From Pseudomonadota bacterium (GTDB lineage: Bacteria; Pseudomonadota; Alphaproteobacteria; Rhizobiales; Xanthobacteraceae): 5,640 nt of DNA. A model generated the notes under the pieces. That model was not told where the DNA came from. It did not search any database and saw only the letters and a program-made list of their open reading frames with translations. The stretch lies in the NCBI GenBank assembly GCA_023392205.1, contig JAEVZN010000400.1:1-5640 (forward strand), read 5' to 3'. A program made the position numbers and the translations under genes. This document shows positions 1 to 5,640 of this stretch, one piece after another; positions within the stretch are counted from its first letter, which is position 1; every line of letters begins with the position of its first letter.

Positions 1-697
1 TCTCGATATTGGTCACGATGCGCTCGGCCTCTTCCGCGCGGCCATGCGTCATCAGCCAGCGCGGGCTTTCCGGCAGCCACATGCGCATCAGGAAGATGAA
101 GATGCCGAGCACCCCGCCGGTGAAGAAGGCCAGCCGCCAGCCGATTTCCGGATCGATGATGGCGGGATTGAGCAGGATGAGAGAGCCGCCGGCAGCCATG
201 GCCGCGCCCACCCAGAAGCTGCCGTTGATGACCAGATCGGTCCAGCCGCGCACCCGCGCCGGGATCAGTTCCTGGATGGTCGAGTTGATGGCGGCATATT
301 CACCGCCGATCCCGGCGCCGGTAAAAAACCGGCAGAGCGCGAACGTCCACAAATTCCAGGTGAAGGCGGTGGCGCCGGTGGCGATCAGGTAGACTGTCAG
401 CGTGATGAAGAAGAGCTTCTTGCGACCGAGCCGGTCGGTGAGCCAGCCAAAGAAAAGTGCGCCGAGCACCGCGCCGGCCAGATAGGCGCTGGCGACAATC
501 CCGATATCGGTATTGGAGAATTGCAGGACCGGACTTTCCTTGAGTGCGCCGGCCAACGCGCCCGCCAGCGTCACCTCGAGGCCGTCGAAAATCCAGGTGA
601 TGCCGAGCGCTGCGACGACAAGGGTGTGAAATCTGCTCCAGGGCAGCCGGTCGAGCCGGGCCGGGATGTCGGTGTGAACGACATTGGCTTGCATCAT
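1..697 (-). CDS. MFS transporter, N-terminal half (partial, cut by left edge)
   Basis: Inner-membrane secondary transporter of the major facilitator superfamily, resembling the sugar porter / metabolite:H+ symporter group. The substrate cannot be told from sequence. The visible 232 codons cover about the first six membrane segments, at roughly residues 24-47, 64-84, 95-113, 116-138, 157-177 and 188-206. Diagnostic motifs are the loop 2-3 motif A GWLTDRLGRKKLF (84-96), RFFTGAGIGGEYA (123-135) in segment 4, and PESPRW (209-214) after segment 6. The FDGLE near residues 37-41 in segment 1 is also typical. The start is one of two adjacent ATGs (697 or 694). GAGGG lies directly upstream (698-702), so the second ATG is slightly better spaced. 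An in-frame TGA lies further upstream, with no ATG or GTG between. The gene is divergent from the imuA operon, and no functional link to it is evident. The C-terminal half lies outside the window. Confidence 0.9.
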   Translation of the reverse strand, partial: MMQANVVHTDIPARLDRLPWSRFHTLVVAALGITWIFDGLEVTLAGALAGALKESPVLQFSNTDIGIVASAYLAGAVLGALFFGWLTDRLGRKKLFFITLTVYLIATGATAFTWNLWTFALCRFFTGAGIGGEYAAINSTIQELIPARVRGWTDLVINGSFWVGAAMAAGGSLILLNPAIIDPEIGWRLAFFTGGVLGIFIFLMRMWLPESPRWLMTHGRAEEAERIVTNIE

Positions 698-702
698 CCC
701 TC
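698..702 (-). promoter_or_regulatory. Ribosome binding site of the MFS gene
   Basis: On the minus strand GAGGG abuts the first ATG (697) and lies 3 nt from the second (694). Spacing is short for both, which makes 694 the likelier initiation codon although 697 is the longest reading. Confidence 0.45.
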
Positions 703-733
703 GCGCGTGTTTTCGGCCGGAGGCTAACAGGTC

Positions 734-752
734 CGGGAAAAGCGGGTTCCCG
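734..752. repeat. Small inverted repeat in the divergent intergenic region
   Basis: CGGGAA (734-739) and TTCCCG (747-752) are perfect 6-bp arms around a 7-nt loop. The sequence resembles the dispersed rhizobial-type motifs that pair a GGAAAA-rich arm with a GGTTCCC-like arm, so it may be a decayed copy. That resemblance is from memory. It could equally be a hairpin in the MFS leader, or chance. There is no T-tract, so it is not a convincing terminator. Confidence 0.35.
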
Positions 753-783
753 TCAGCGTCTTTCCGCAGTCATCTTTGTTTCC

Positions 784-815
784 TTGACAGCGGAGCCGAA
801 GCCCGGAATCAATAA
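784..815 (+). promoter_or_regulatory. Candidate promoter of the imuA-imuB-dnaE2 operon
   Basis: A perfect TTGACA -35 hexamer lies at 784-789. The -10 is poorly defined: AATCAA (807-812) has a 17-nt spacer, while TCAATA (809-814) has a 19-nt spacer. Position supports the call, because the LexA box begins right after the -10 region, where bound repressor would block initiation. The transcript would then have a short leader before the imuA ATG at 854. Confidence 0.5.
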
Positions 816-830
816 GAACAAATAGAGAAC
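816..830 (+). promoter_or_regulatory. LexA operator (alphaproteobacterial SOS box)
   Basis: The sequence is GAAC-AAATAGA-GAAC, which read on the minus strand is GTTC-N7-GTTC. This is the direct-repeat SOS box known for alphaproteobacterial LexA, and it differs from the CTGT-N8-ACAG palindrome of gammaproteobacteria. It ends 23 nt before the imuA ATG and overlaps or follows the putative -10 region. That fits damage-inducible repression of the cassette. The box is also 118 nt from the divergent MFS start, where regulation is possible but unsupported. Confidence 0.88.
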
Positions 831-853
831 ATAAACCGGGATCGGGTCCGCAT

Positions 854-1642
854 ATGGCCGGTGCAAGCGCCCCGGATGAGCTCTGCCGTCTCCGCGAGAC
901 GATAGAGAATATCCAGGCTTTTCAATTCGATAGTCCGAAATCCCCGTTGCCTTTGGGGATTGCCGAGGCGGATGCGACGCTGGGCGGCGGGCTCGCCTAT
1001 GGCGCGCTGCACGAGCTTTCGCCCGCAGGCCCCATCGATCTCGGCGCGGCCTGCGGCTTTGCGCTGGCGCTCGGGGTGCTGGCCGCCAAGGCGCAGCGCA
1101 ACGCCAAAGCCGGGCGCGACCTGCTCTGGATCCAGACCGATTTCGCGGCGCTGGAAGGCGGCGCGCTCTATGCGCCGGGTTTCGAATTGTTCGGCCTGCC
1201 CGCGCATCGTTTGCTGGTGCTGCGCACGGCGCGCGCGGCCGATGTCCTGTTCGCGATGGAAGAGGCGCTGAAATGCCGGGGCCTCGCCAGTGTGATCGCG
1301 GAGATGCCGGACGATGGCGCCAGTCTCACGGCAACACGGCGGCTGTCTCTCGCCGCGCAAGCCGGTGACGGATTTGGAGTGCTGCTGCGGCATCGCACCG
1401 ATGCGCAGCCCAGCGCGGCGATGACCCGCTGGGCGGTCAAGGCGCGGGCGGGACCGCGCGACGCCTTTGGCGGTCTCGGTGCGACCTGTTTCGAATTGTC
1501 CCTGGTGAAGAACCGGCACGGACCTTGCGGCCGGTGGAGTTTTGCGTGGAATCACCATGAACGCGTTTTCGAATCCGCGGCGGATCCTGTCGCTATGGCT
1601 GCGCCGGCTTCCGGCCGACCGGCTGACGCGGCAATCGCCTGA
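854..1642 (+). CDS. imuA: ImuA, RecA-like accessory protein of the SOS mutasome
   Basis: A 262-residue cytoplasmic protein of the ImuA family (COG4544), the first gene of an imuA-imuB-dnaE2 cassette. In studied bacteria it is needed with ImuB and DnaE2 for damage-induced mutagenesis and lesion bypass. Visible family features are PLPLGIAEADATLGGGLAYG (31-50), ALHELSP (51-57), the beta-strand region LLWIQTD (90-96), YAPGFELFGLP (106-116), and the conserved tail [20 protein letters not shown] (219-238). Where RecA has its GKT-type Walker A there is only SPAGPIDLGAACGFA (56-70), so ATP binding by that motif is unlikely. The ATG at 854 is the only sensible start, as no in-frame start precedes it. 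Its ribosome binding site is weak (GGG at 844-846). The last 28 codons overlap imuB in another frame. The LexA box upstream predicts SOS induction. Confidence 0.92.
   Translation: MAGASAPDELCRLRETIENIQAFQFDSPKSPLPLGIAEADATLGGGLAYGALHELSPAGPIDLGAACGFALALGVLAAKAQRNAKAGRDLLWIQTDFAALEGGALYAPGFELFGLPAHRLLVLRTARAADVLFAMEEALKCRGLASVIAEMPDDGASLTATRRLSLAAQAGDGFGVLLRHRTDAQPSAAMTRWAVKARAGPRDAFGGLGATCFELSLVKNRHGPCGRWSFAWNHHERVFESAADPVAMAAPASGRPADAAIA
1546..1550 (+). promoter_or_regulatory. Ribosome binding site that decides the imuB start
   Basis: GTGGA lies 6 nt before the ATG at 1557, inside the imuA coding sequence. It favours ATG 1557 over the in-frame TTG at 1542, whose nearest purine-rich stretch (GGTGGAG, 1533-1539) is only 2 nt away. 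Confidence 0.5.
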
Positions 1643-3095
1643 ACTGGCCGATGCGCCGCTGGCGCTGGCGGCGATGGTGAAAGCCGCACGCCGCATCACG
1701 GCCCTCAATGACGAGGCGGCGCGGCTCGGTCTGCGCACCGGCATGCCGGTGGCCGATGCGCGCGCCATGTATCCGGCGCTGACGGTCATCGATGCGGACG
1801 AGGCGGCCGATGCGCGGCTTCTGGAAGCGATCGCGGATTGGTGCGACCGCTACACGCCGCTGGTCGGGCTGGATGCGCCGGACGGCTTGCTGCTCGATAT
1901 CGGCGGCTGCGCGCATCTGTTCGGCGGCGTGGAGGGCCTGCGCGACGATCTTGCGGCACGGCTCGCGCGGCAGGGCCTGCATCACCGCATCGCCATCGCC
2001 GATACGGTGGGCTGCGCCTGGGCGCTCTCGCGGTATGGGGCCTCGTCATCGGCCATGACGGAAGGCGCACTCATCCCCCTGCCCCTCACGGCCTTGCGCA
2101 TCGACCCGAAGATTACAGCGCCGCTCGCACAAGCCGGCCTGAAGACCATCGGCGATATTGTCGATCTGCCGCGCGCGCCGCTGGCCGCCCGGTTCGGAGA
2201 GGATTTCCTGCGCCGTCTCGATCAGGCCTTCGGCCGCGAGGATGAAAGCATCCAGCCGCGCCTGCCGTTGCCGTCCTTTCTGGCCGAACAGCGATTCGCC
2301 GATCCCATCGGACGCGAGGAGGATGTGCTCGCCGGCGTGCTGCATCTGGCGGGCGGACTGGCGCGCGCCATGGAGCGGCATGGCAAGGGCGCACGGCGAT
2401 TGCAGATCGCGCTGTTCCGGACCGACGGCAAGGTTGCGCGAATCGAGATCGGCACCGCTTCGCCTTTGCGCGATCCCGGCCGCATCCAGCGCCTGTTTCT
2501 CGACCGGCTGGCGGTGCTGGGCGATGCCGCCGATCCGGGCTTCGGCTTCGACATGATCCGGCTGTCGGCGCTGTCGGTCGAGAATCTCGATCCGGTGCAG
2601 ACCGGTCTGCACGAATCCGATCCCGCCCAAGACACCGCGCATCTGGTCGACCGGCTCATGGCGCGCTTCGGCGCAAGGCGGGTGCAACGGCTGGTGCCGC
2701 AGGATACGCATATCCCCGAACTGGCGAGCGAAGCCATGCCCGCGCATCGCGCGCCTGTCGCGCCCGTGGCCCCGTTCGATTTCGAACAGGACAGCCTCGT
2801 GCCGGTGCGGCCGGTGCGGCTGTTCGAACGGCCGGAACTGATCGAAGCGACCGCGCAGGTGCCGGACGGTCCGCCGGTGCAATTCAAGTGGCGGCGGGTT
2901 TGGCATCAGGTCGCCTATGCGGAAGGGCCAGAACGGATCGCGATGCAATGGTGGCGCGACCATGAAGGCCGCACGCTTGCCCGCGACTATTTCCGCGTGG
3001 AAAGCCGGCAGGGCGCGCGCGTGTGGCTGTATCGCGAAGGCATCTACGAAGCGGGCCAGCAGCCAAACTGGTTTCTGCACGGGATTTTCGCGTGA
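1557..3095 (+). CDS. imuB: ImuB, catalytically inactive Y-family polymerase homologue
   Basis: A 512-residue protein related to DinB/UmuC polymerases that serves as the clamp-binding hub of the ImuA-ImuB-DnaE2 mutasome. The domain order runs: palm/fingers-like region (about 8-175); helix-hairpin-helix region [20 protein letters not shown] (190-209); little-finger-like region (about 235-390) opening with QRFADPI (245-251); an Ala/Pro-rich linker (394-409); and the ImuB-specific C-terminus ending [18 protein letters not shown] (478-495) and WFLHGIFA (505-512). The first Y-family acidic motif is replaced by [13 protein letters not shown] (11-23). The SIDE motif is replaced by GLDAPDG (104-110), so the Glu is missing and polymerase activity is not expected. 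QDSLV (411-415) is a possible clamp-binding motif. A TTG start at 1542 would add five residues. The gene overlaps imuA by 86 nt, which suggests translational coupling. Confidence 0.93.
   Translation: MNAFSNPRRILSLWLRRLPADRLTRQSPELADAPLALAAMVKAARRITALNDEAARLGLRTGMPVADARAMYPALTVIDADEAADARLLEAIADWCDRYTPLVGLDAPDGLLLDIGGCAHLFGGVEGLRDDLAARLARQGLHHRIAIADTVGCAWALSRYGASSSAMTEGALIPLPLTALRIDPKITAPLAQAGLKTIGDIVDLPRAPLAARFGEDFLRRLDQAFGREDESIQPRLPLPSFLAEQRFADPIGREEDVLAGVLHLAGGLARAMERHGKGARRLQIALFRTDGKVARIEIGTASPLRDPGRIQRLFLDRLAVLGDAADPGFGFDMIRLSALSVENLDPVQTGLHESDPAQDTAHLVDRLMARFGARRVQRLVPQDTHIPELASEAMPAHRAPVAPVAPFDFEQDSLVPVRPVRLFERPELIEATAQVPDGPPVQFKWRRVWHQVAYAEGPERIAMQWWRDHEGRTLARDYFRVESRQGARVWLYREGIYEAGQQPNWFLHGIFA
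2802..2819 (+). repeat. Perfect 9-bp tandem duplication in imuB
   Basis: CCGGTGCGG occurs twice in a row, in frame, and encodes PVR-PVR (residues 416-421). It sits between the candidate clamp motif and the conserved [10 protein letters not shown] segment. It may be a small in-frame slippage event in a linker. Confidence 0.6.
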
Positions 3096-3120
3096 AAACA
3101 TGCGCATTGAGCATCCTGGC

Positions 3121-5640
3121 ATGAGCGATGTTCTCGCCTTTCCGGCGCAAGAACACGGCGTGCGCGGCAGCGCGCATCCAGCCGCGCCGCTCGCCTATGC
3201 GGAATTCGCCGTCACCACGAATTTCTCCTTCCTGCGCGGCGCCTCGCATCCGGAAGAACTGGTGGAAGAGGCCAGACGTCTCGGCCTGACCGGCATCGGC
3301 ATTGCCGACCGCAATTCGGTCGCCGGCGTGGTGCGCGCGCATGTGGTCGCCAAAGAGCACGGATTACGACTGGCGGTCGGCGCGCGGCTGGTCTTTGCCG
3401 ATGGCACGCCCGATATTCTCGCCTATCCCTCCAACCGTGCCGCCTGGGGGCGGCTGACGCGGCTGCTTTCGCTTGGCAAACGGCGCGCCGCCAAGGGCCA
3501 ATGCATCCTGCATGAAGGCGACCTTCTCGATCACGGCGAAGGTCTCAATCTCGTCGCGATGCCGCCGCCGCGGATCGATGCGGCGTTCGCCGCCTTCCTC
3601 GCACGGCTGCGCCGGCAGATGCCGCAACAGGGGTTGTGGCTCGCCTGCGGCTTTCTGTATCGCGGCGACGACCAGCGCAGACTTGCGCGGCTCGCGCATC
3701 TCGCCCGCGACAGCTTCATGCCGCTGATCGCCGTCAACGACGTGATGCAGCATGTCCCGGCCCGCCGGCCGCTGGCCGATATCGTCACCTGCATCCGCGA
3801 GCATTGCATCGTGGAGAGCGCCGGGCGGCGGCTCTGGGTCAATGCGGAACGGCACCTGAAACCACCGCAGGAAATGCAACGGCTGTTCGCGCGCTATCCC
3901 GATGCCATCGCGCAGACGCAGAAGCTGCTCGCGCGCTGTCACTTCTCGCTGGACGAGATGCAGCACGATTATCCGCACGAGACCGGCGACGATTCCGTGA
4001 CGCCGCAGCAGCGGCTTGTCGCATTGGCCGAAGCCGGCATGAAAAGGCGGTTTCCGAATGGCCCGGCGGCCAAGATACGCGCGGCGCTCGATCACGAATT
4101 GCAGGTGATCGGCGAACTCGGTTATGCGCCCTTCTTCCTCACCGTGCATGACATCGTGCAATATGCGCGCGCGCTGCCGGACCCGATCCTGTGCCAGGGG
4201 CGCGGCTCGGCAGCCAATTCCATCATCTGCTATTGCCTTGGCATCACCGAGGTCAGTCCGGACACGGTCGATCTCCTGTTCGAGCGCTTCGTGTCGGCTG
4301 AGCGGCGCGAGCCACCCGACATCGATGTCGATTTCGAGCACGACCGGCGCGAGGAGGTGATCCAGTATATCTATCGCAAATATGGCCGCGAACATGCGGG
4401 CCTTGCCGCCACCGTGATTTCCTATCGCGGCCGCAGCGCCGTGCGCGAAGTCGGCAAGGCCTTCGGCCTGTCGGAGGATATCGTGTCGGCCCTGTCGTCC
4501 ACGCTCTGGGGCTGGTCGATGGACGGCGTGTCGGAAAAGGAAACACGCCGCGCGGGCCTCGATCCCGACGATCCGCTGCTGCGCCGCACGATCGCGCTGA
4601 CGCATGAATTGCAGGGCTTCCCGCGTCATCTCTCGCAGCATGTCGGCGGTTTCGTCATCACCCGTACACGGCTCGACGAAGTGGTGCCGGTGGAGAATGC
4701 GGCCATGCAGGACCGCACCGTCATCGAATGGGACAAGGACGATCTGGAAGCGCTTGGCCTGCTCAAGGTGGATGTGCTGGGGCTGGGCATGCTGTCTTGC
4801 CTGCGTCGTAGTTTCGCGCTGCTCGATACGCATTACGGCGTTGCGCGCGACCTTTCCATGCAGGACGAGGACGCGGCGACCTATCGCATGATCCGCCGCG
4901 CCGACACCATCGGCGTGTTCCAGATCGAAAGCCGCGCGCAGATGTCGATGCTGCCGCGGCTCAAACCTGAGAAATTCTACGATCTGGTGATCGAAGTGGC
5001 GATCGTGCGGCCGGGTCCGATCCAGGGCAAGATGGTGCATCCCTATCTGCAGCGCCGCGAAGCGCCGCATCTCGTGACCTATCCATCACCCGCGCCGCCC
5101 TGGCCGCCCGACGAACTCAAACAGGTGCTGAGCAAGACGCTCGGCGTGCCGCTGTTTCAGGAACAGGCCATGCGCATCGCCATTGTGGCCGCGGGCTTCA
5201 CGCCGTCCGAAGCCGACAAGCTGCGTCGCGCCATGGCGACCTTCAAGCGGGTCGGCACCATCGGCACCTTCCAGCGCAAGATGATCGAGGGCATGGTGGC
5301 GAAGGGCTACCGGCGCGATTTCGCCGAGCGCTGTTTCGAGCAGATCAAGGGTTTCGGCGAATACGGCTTTCCGGAAAGCCATGCGGCGAGCTTCGCCAAT
5401 CTGGTCTATGCGTCGTGCTGGCTGAAATGCCATTACCCGGATGTGTTCGCGGCGGCGCTCCTCAACAGCCAGCCGATGGGTTTTTACGCGCCGGCGCAGA
5501 TCGTGCGCGATGCACAGGAGCACGGCGTGACCGTGCGCGATGTGGACATCAATGCATCGAACTGGGATTGCACGCTGGAGCCTTCTTCTGCCCTCCCCCC
5601 GCAAGCAACCTTTTTTATCCCTCCCCTGAAAGGGGAGGGT
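3121..5640 (+). CDS. dnaE2: DnaE2 (ImuC), error-prone DNA polymerase III alpha subunit (partial, cut by right edge)
   Basis: The C-family polymerase that performs SOS translesion synthesis with ImuA and ImuB. The visible 840 codons have no stop, and the family is usually about 1050-1100 residues, so the C-terminal part is missing. The PHP domain opens with [20 protein letters not shown] (25-44), where metal-binding histidines are replaced, and includes IADRNSVAG (61-69). The palm contains [10 protein letters not shown] (358-367), PPDIDVDFE (398-406, catalytic D400 and D402) and [10 protein letters not shown] (547-556, third catalytic D551). Fingers and thumb-side motifs are [14 protein letters not shown] (630-643), [12 protein letters not shown] (674-685), [10 protein letters not shown] (701-710) and [15 protein letters not shown] (745-759). 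The start is uncertain: ATG 3121 has GAG 10 nt upstream, while ATG 3100, 4 nt after the imuB stop, would add seven residues. After WDCTLE (815-820) the frame enters an unusual insert carrying a palindrome. The gene shares the upstream LexA control. Confidence 0.95.
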   Translation, partial: MSDVLAFPAQEHGVRGSAHPAAPLAYAEFAVTTNFSFLRGASHPEELVEEARRLGLTGIGIADRNSVAGVVRAHVVAKEHGLRLAVGARLVFADGTPDILAYPSNRAAWGRLTRLLSLGKRRAAKGQCILHEGDLLDHGEGLNLVAMPPPRIDAAFAAFLARLRRQMPQQGLWLACGFLYRGDDQRRLARLAHLARDSFMPLIAVNDVMQHVPARRPLADIVTCIREHCIVESAGRRLWVNAERHLKPPQEMQRLFARYPDAIAQTQKLLARCHFSLDEMQHDYPHETGDDSVTPQQRLVALAEAGMKRRFPNGPAAKIRAALDHELQVIGELGYAPFFLTVHDIVQYARALPDPILCQGRGSAANSIICYCLGITEVSPDTVDLLFERFVSAERREPPDIDVDFEHDRREEVIQYIYRKYGREHAGLAATVISYRGRSAVREVGKAFGLSEDIVSALSSTLWGWSMDGVSEKETRRAGLDPDDPLLRRTIALTHELQGFPRHLSQHVGGFVITRTRLDEVVPVENAAMQDRTVIEWDKDDLEALGLLKVDVLGLGMLSCLRRSFALLDTHYGVARDLSMQDEDAATYRMIRRADTIGVFQIESRAQMSMLPRLKPEKFYDLVIEVAIVRPGPIQGKMVHPYLQRREAPHLVTYPSPAPPWPPDELKQVLSKTLGVPLFQEQAMRIAIVAAGFTPSEADKLRRAMATFKRVGTIGTFQRKMIEGMVAKGYRRDFAERCFEQIKGFGEYGFPESHAASFANLVYASCWLKCHYPDVFAAALLNSQPMGFYAPAQIVRDAQEHGVTVRDVDINASNWDCTLEPSSALPPQATFFIPPLKGEG
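5619..5639. repeat. Palindromic repeat inside dnaE2
   Basis: The perfect 9-bp arms CCCTCCCCT (5619-5627) and AGGGGAGGG (5631-5639) flank a GAA loop. The element is read in frame, giving PPLKGEG (residues 834-840), and is preceded by a T6 run (5611-5616) and another C-rich tract (5591-5600). From memory, motifs of this CCCTCCCCT type are common dispersed repeats in Rhizobiales-like genomes, usually between genes. The window ends at its edge, so the full element length is unknown. It is not a terminator of a complete gene, because the reading frame has not stopped and conserved DnaE2 C-terminal regions are still to come. Confidence 0.75.

Noticed and set aside
44..727. A 227-codon open frame on the plus strand
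   Set aside because: It is antisense to the MFS gene. The minus strand gives clear MFS motifs and membrane segments, while this product is hydrophilic and motif-free.
1542..1556. TTG at 1542 as the imuB start
   Set aside because: ATG at 1557 has a better spaced GTGGA, and the conserved ImuB opening begins only at about its eighth residue. The TTG adds five residues of no apparent value.
809..1789. A 326-codon open frame on the minus strand
   Set aside because: It runs antisense across the LexA box, imuA and the start of imuB. Its composition is Arg/Gln-rich and it shows no domain.
2046..3122. A 358-codon open frame on the minus strand
   Set aside because: It is antisense to imuB, low-complexity in character and without motifs, so it is a shadow of the real gene.
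3364..5070. A 568-codon open frame on the minus strand
   Set aside because: It is fully antisense to dnaE2, whose plus-strand product matches the family throughout. The antisense product is His/Arg/Ala-rich with no recognisable motif, as expected from GC-rich codon bias.
5619..5640. Hairpin as a rho-independent terminator ending dnaE2
   Set aside because: No stop codon precedes it, the T-run is upstream rather than downstream, and dnaE2 is about 200-250 codons short of its usual length.

Overview
The window looks like chromosomal DNA of a GC-rich alphaproteobacterium, probably of the Hyphomicrobiales (Rhizobiales). Three things point there: the protein styles, a GAAC-N7-GAAC SOS box (the alphaproteobacterial LexA operator type), and a C/G-rich palindrome at the right edge of a kind I recall as dispersed in such genomes. 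The species cannot be named from the sequence.

Layout: positions 1-697 (minus strand) hold the N-terminal half of a major facilitator superfamily (MFS) transporter, cut by the left edge. Positions 698-853 are a divergent intergenic region with a LexA box (816-830), a -35-like TTGACA (784-789) and a small inverted repeat (734-752). From 854 to the right edge, on the plus strand, lies a three-gene SOS mutagenesis cassette. It consists of imuA (854-1642), imuB (1557-3095, overlapping imuA by 86 nt) and dnaE2 (3121 to beyond 5640, 840 codons visible and no stop seen).

How the genes work together: in characterised bacteria, DNA damage leads to LexA self-cleavage and expression of the imuA-imuB-dnaE2 operon. 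DnaE2 is the error-prone C-family polymerase that does the synthesis. ImuB is a catalytically dead Y-family relative that connects the complex to the beta sliding clamp. ImuA is a RecA-like accessory protein. The sequence here fits that scheme. DnaE2 keeps its three catalytic aspartates, ImuB lacks the Y-family acidic triad, and ImuA lacks a Walker A motif. The shared LexA box, the gene overlap and the 25-nt gap suggest one transcript.

The system itself is known, and I found no convincing new one. The most unusual feature is at the right edge. Just after the conserved DnaE2 stretch ending WDCTLE, the reading frame runs through low-complexity sequence into a perfect 9-bp-arm palindrome, read in frame as PPLKGEG. 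This looks like a palindromic repeat inserted inside an essential part of a polymerase gene. Whether the gene continues intact beyond it cannot be seen here.
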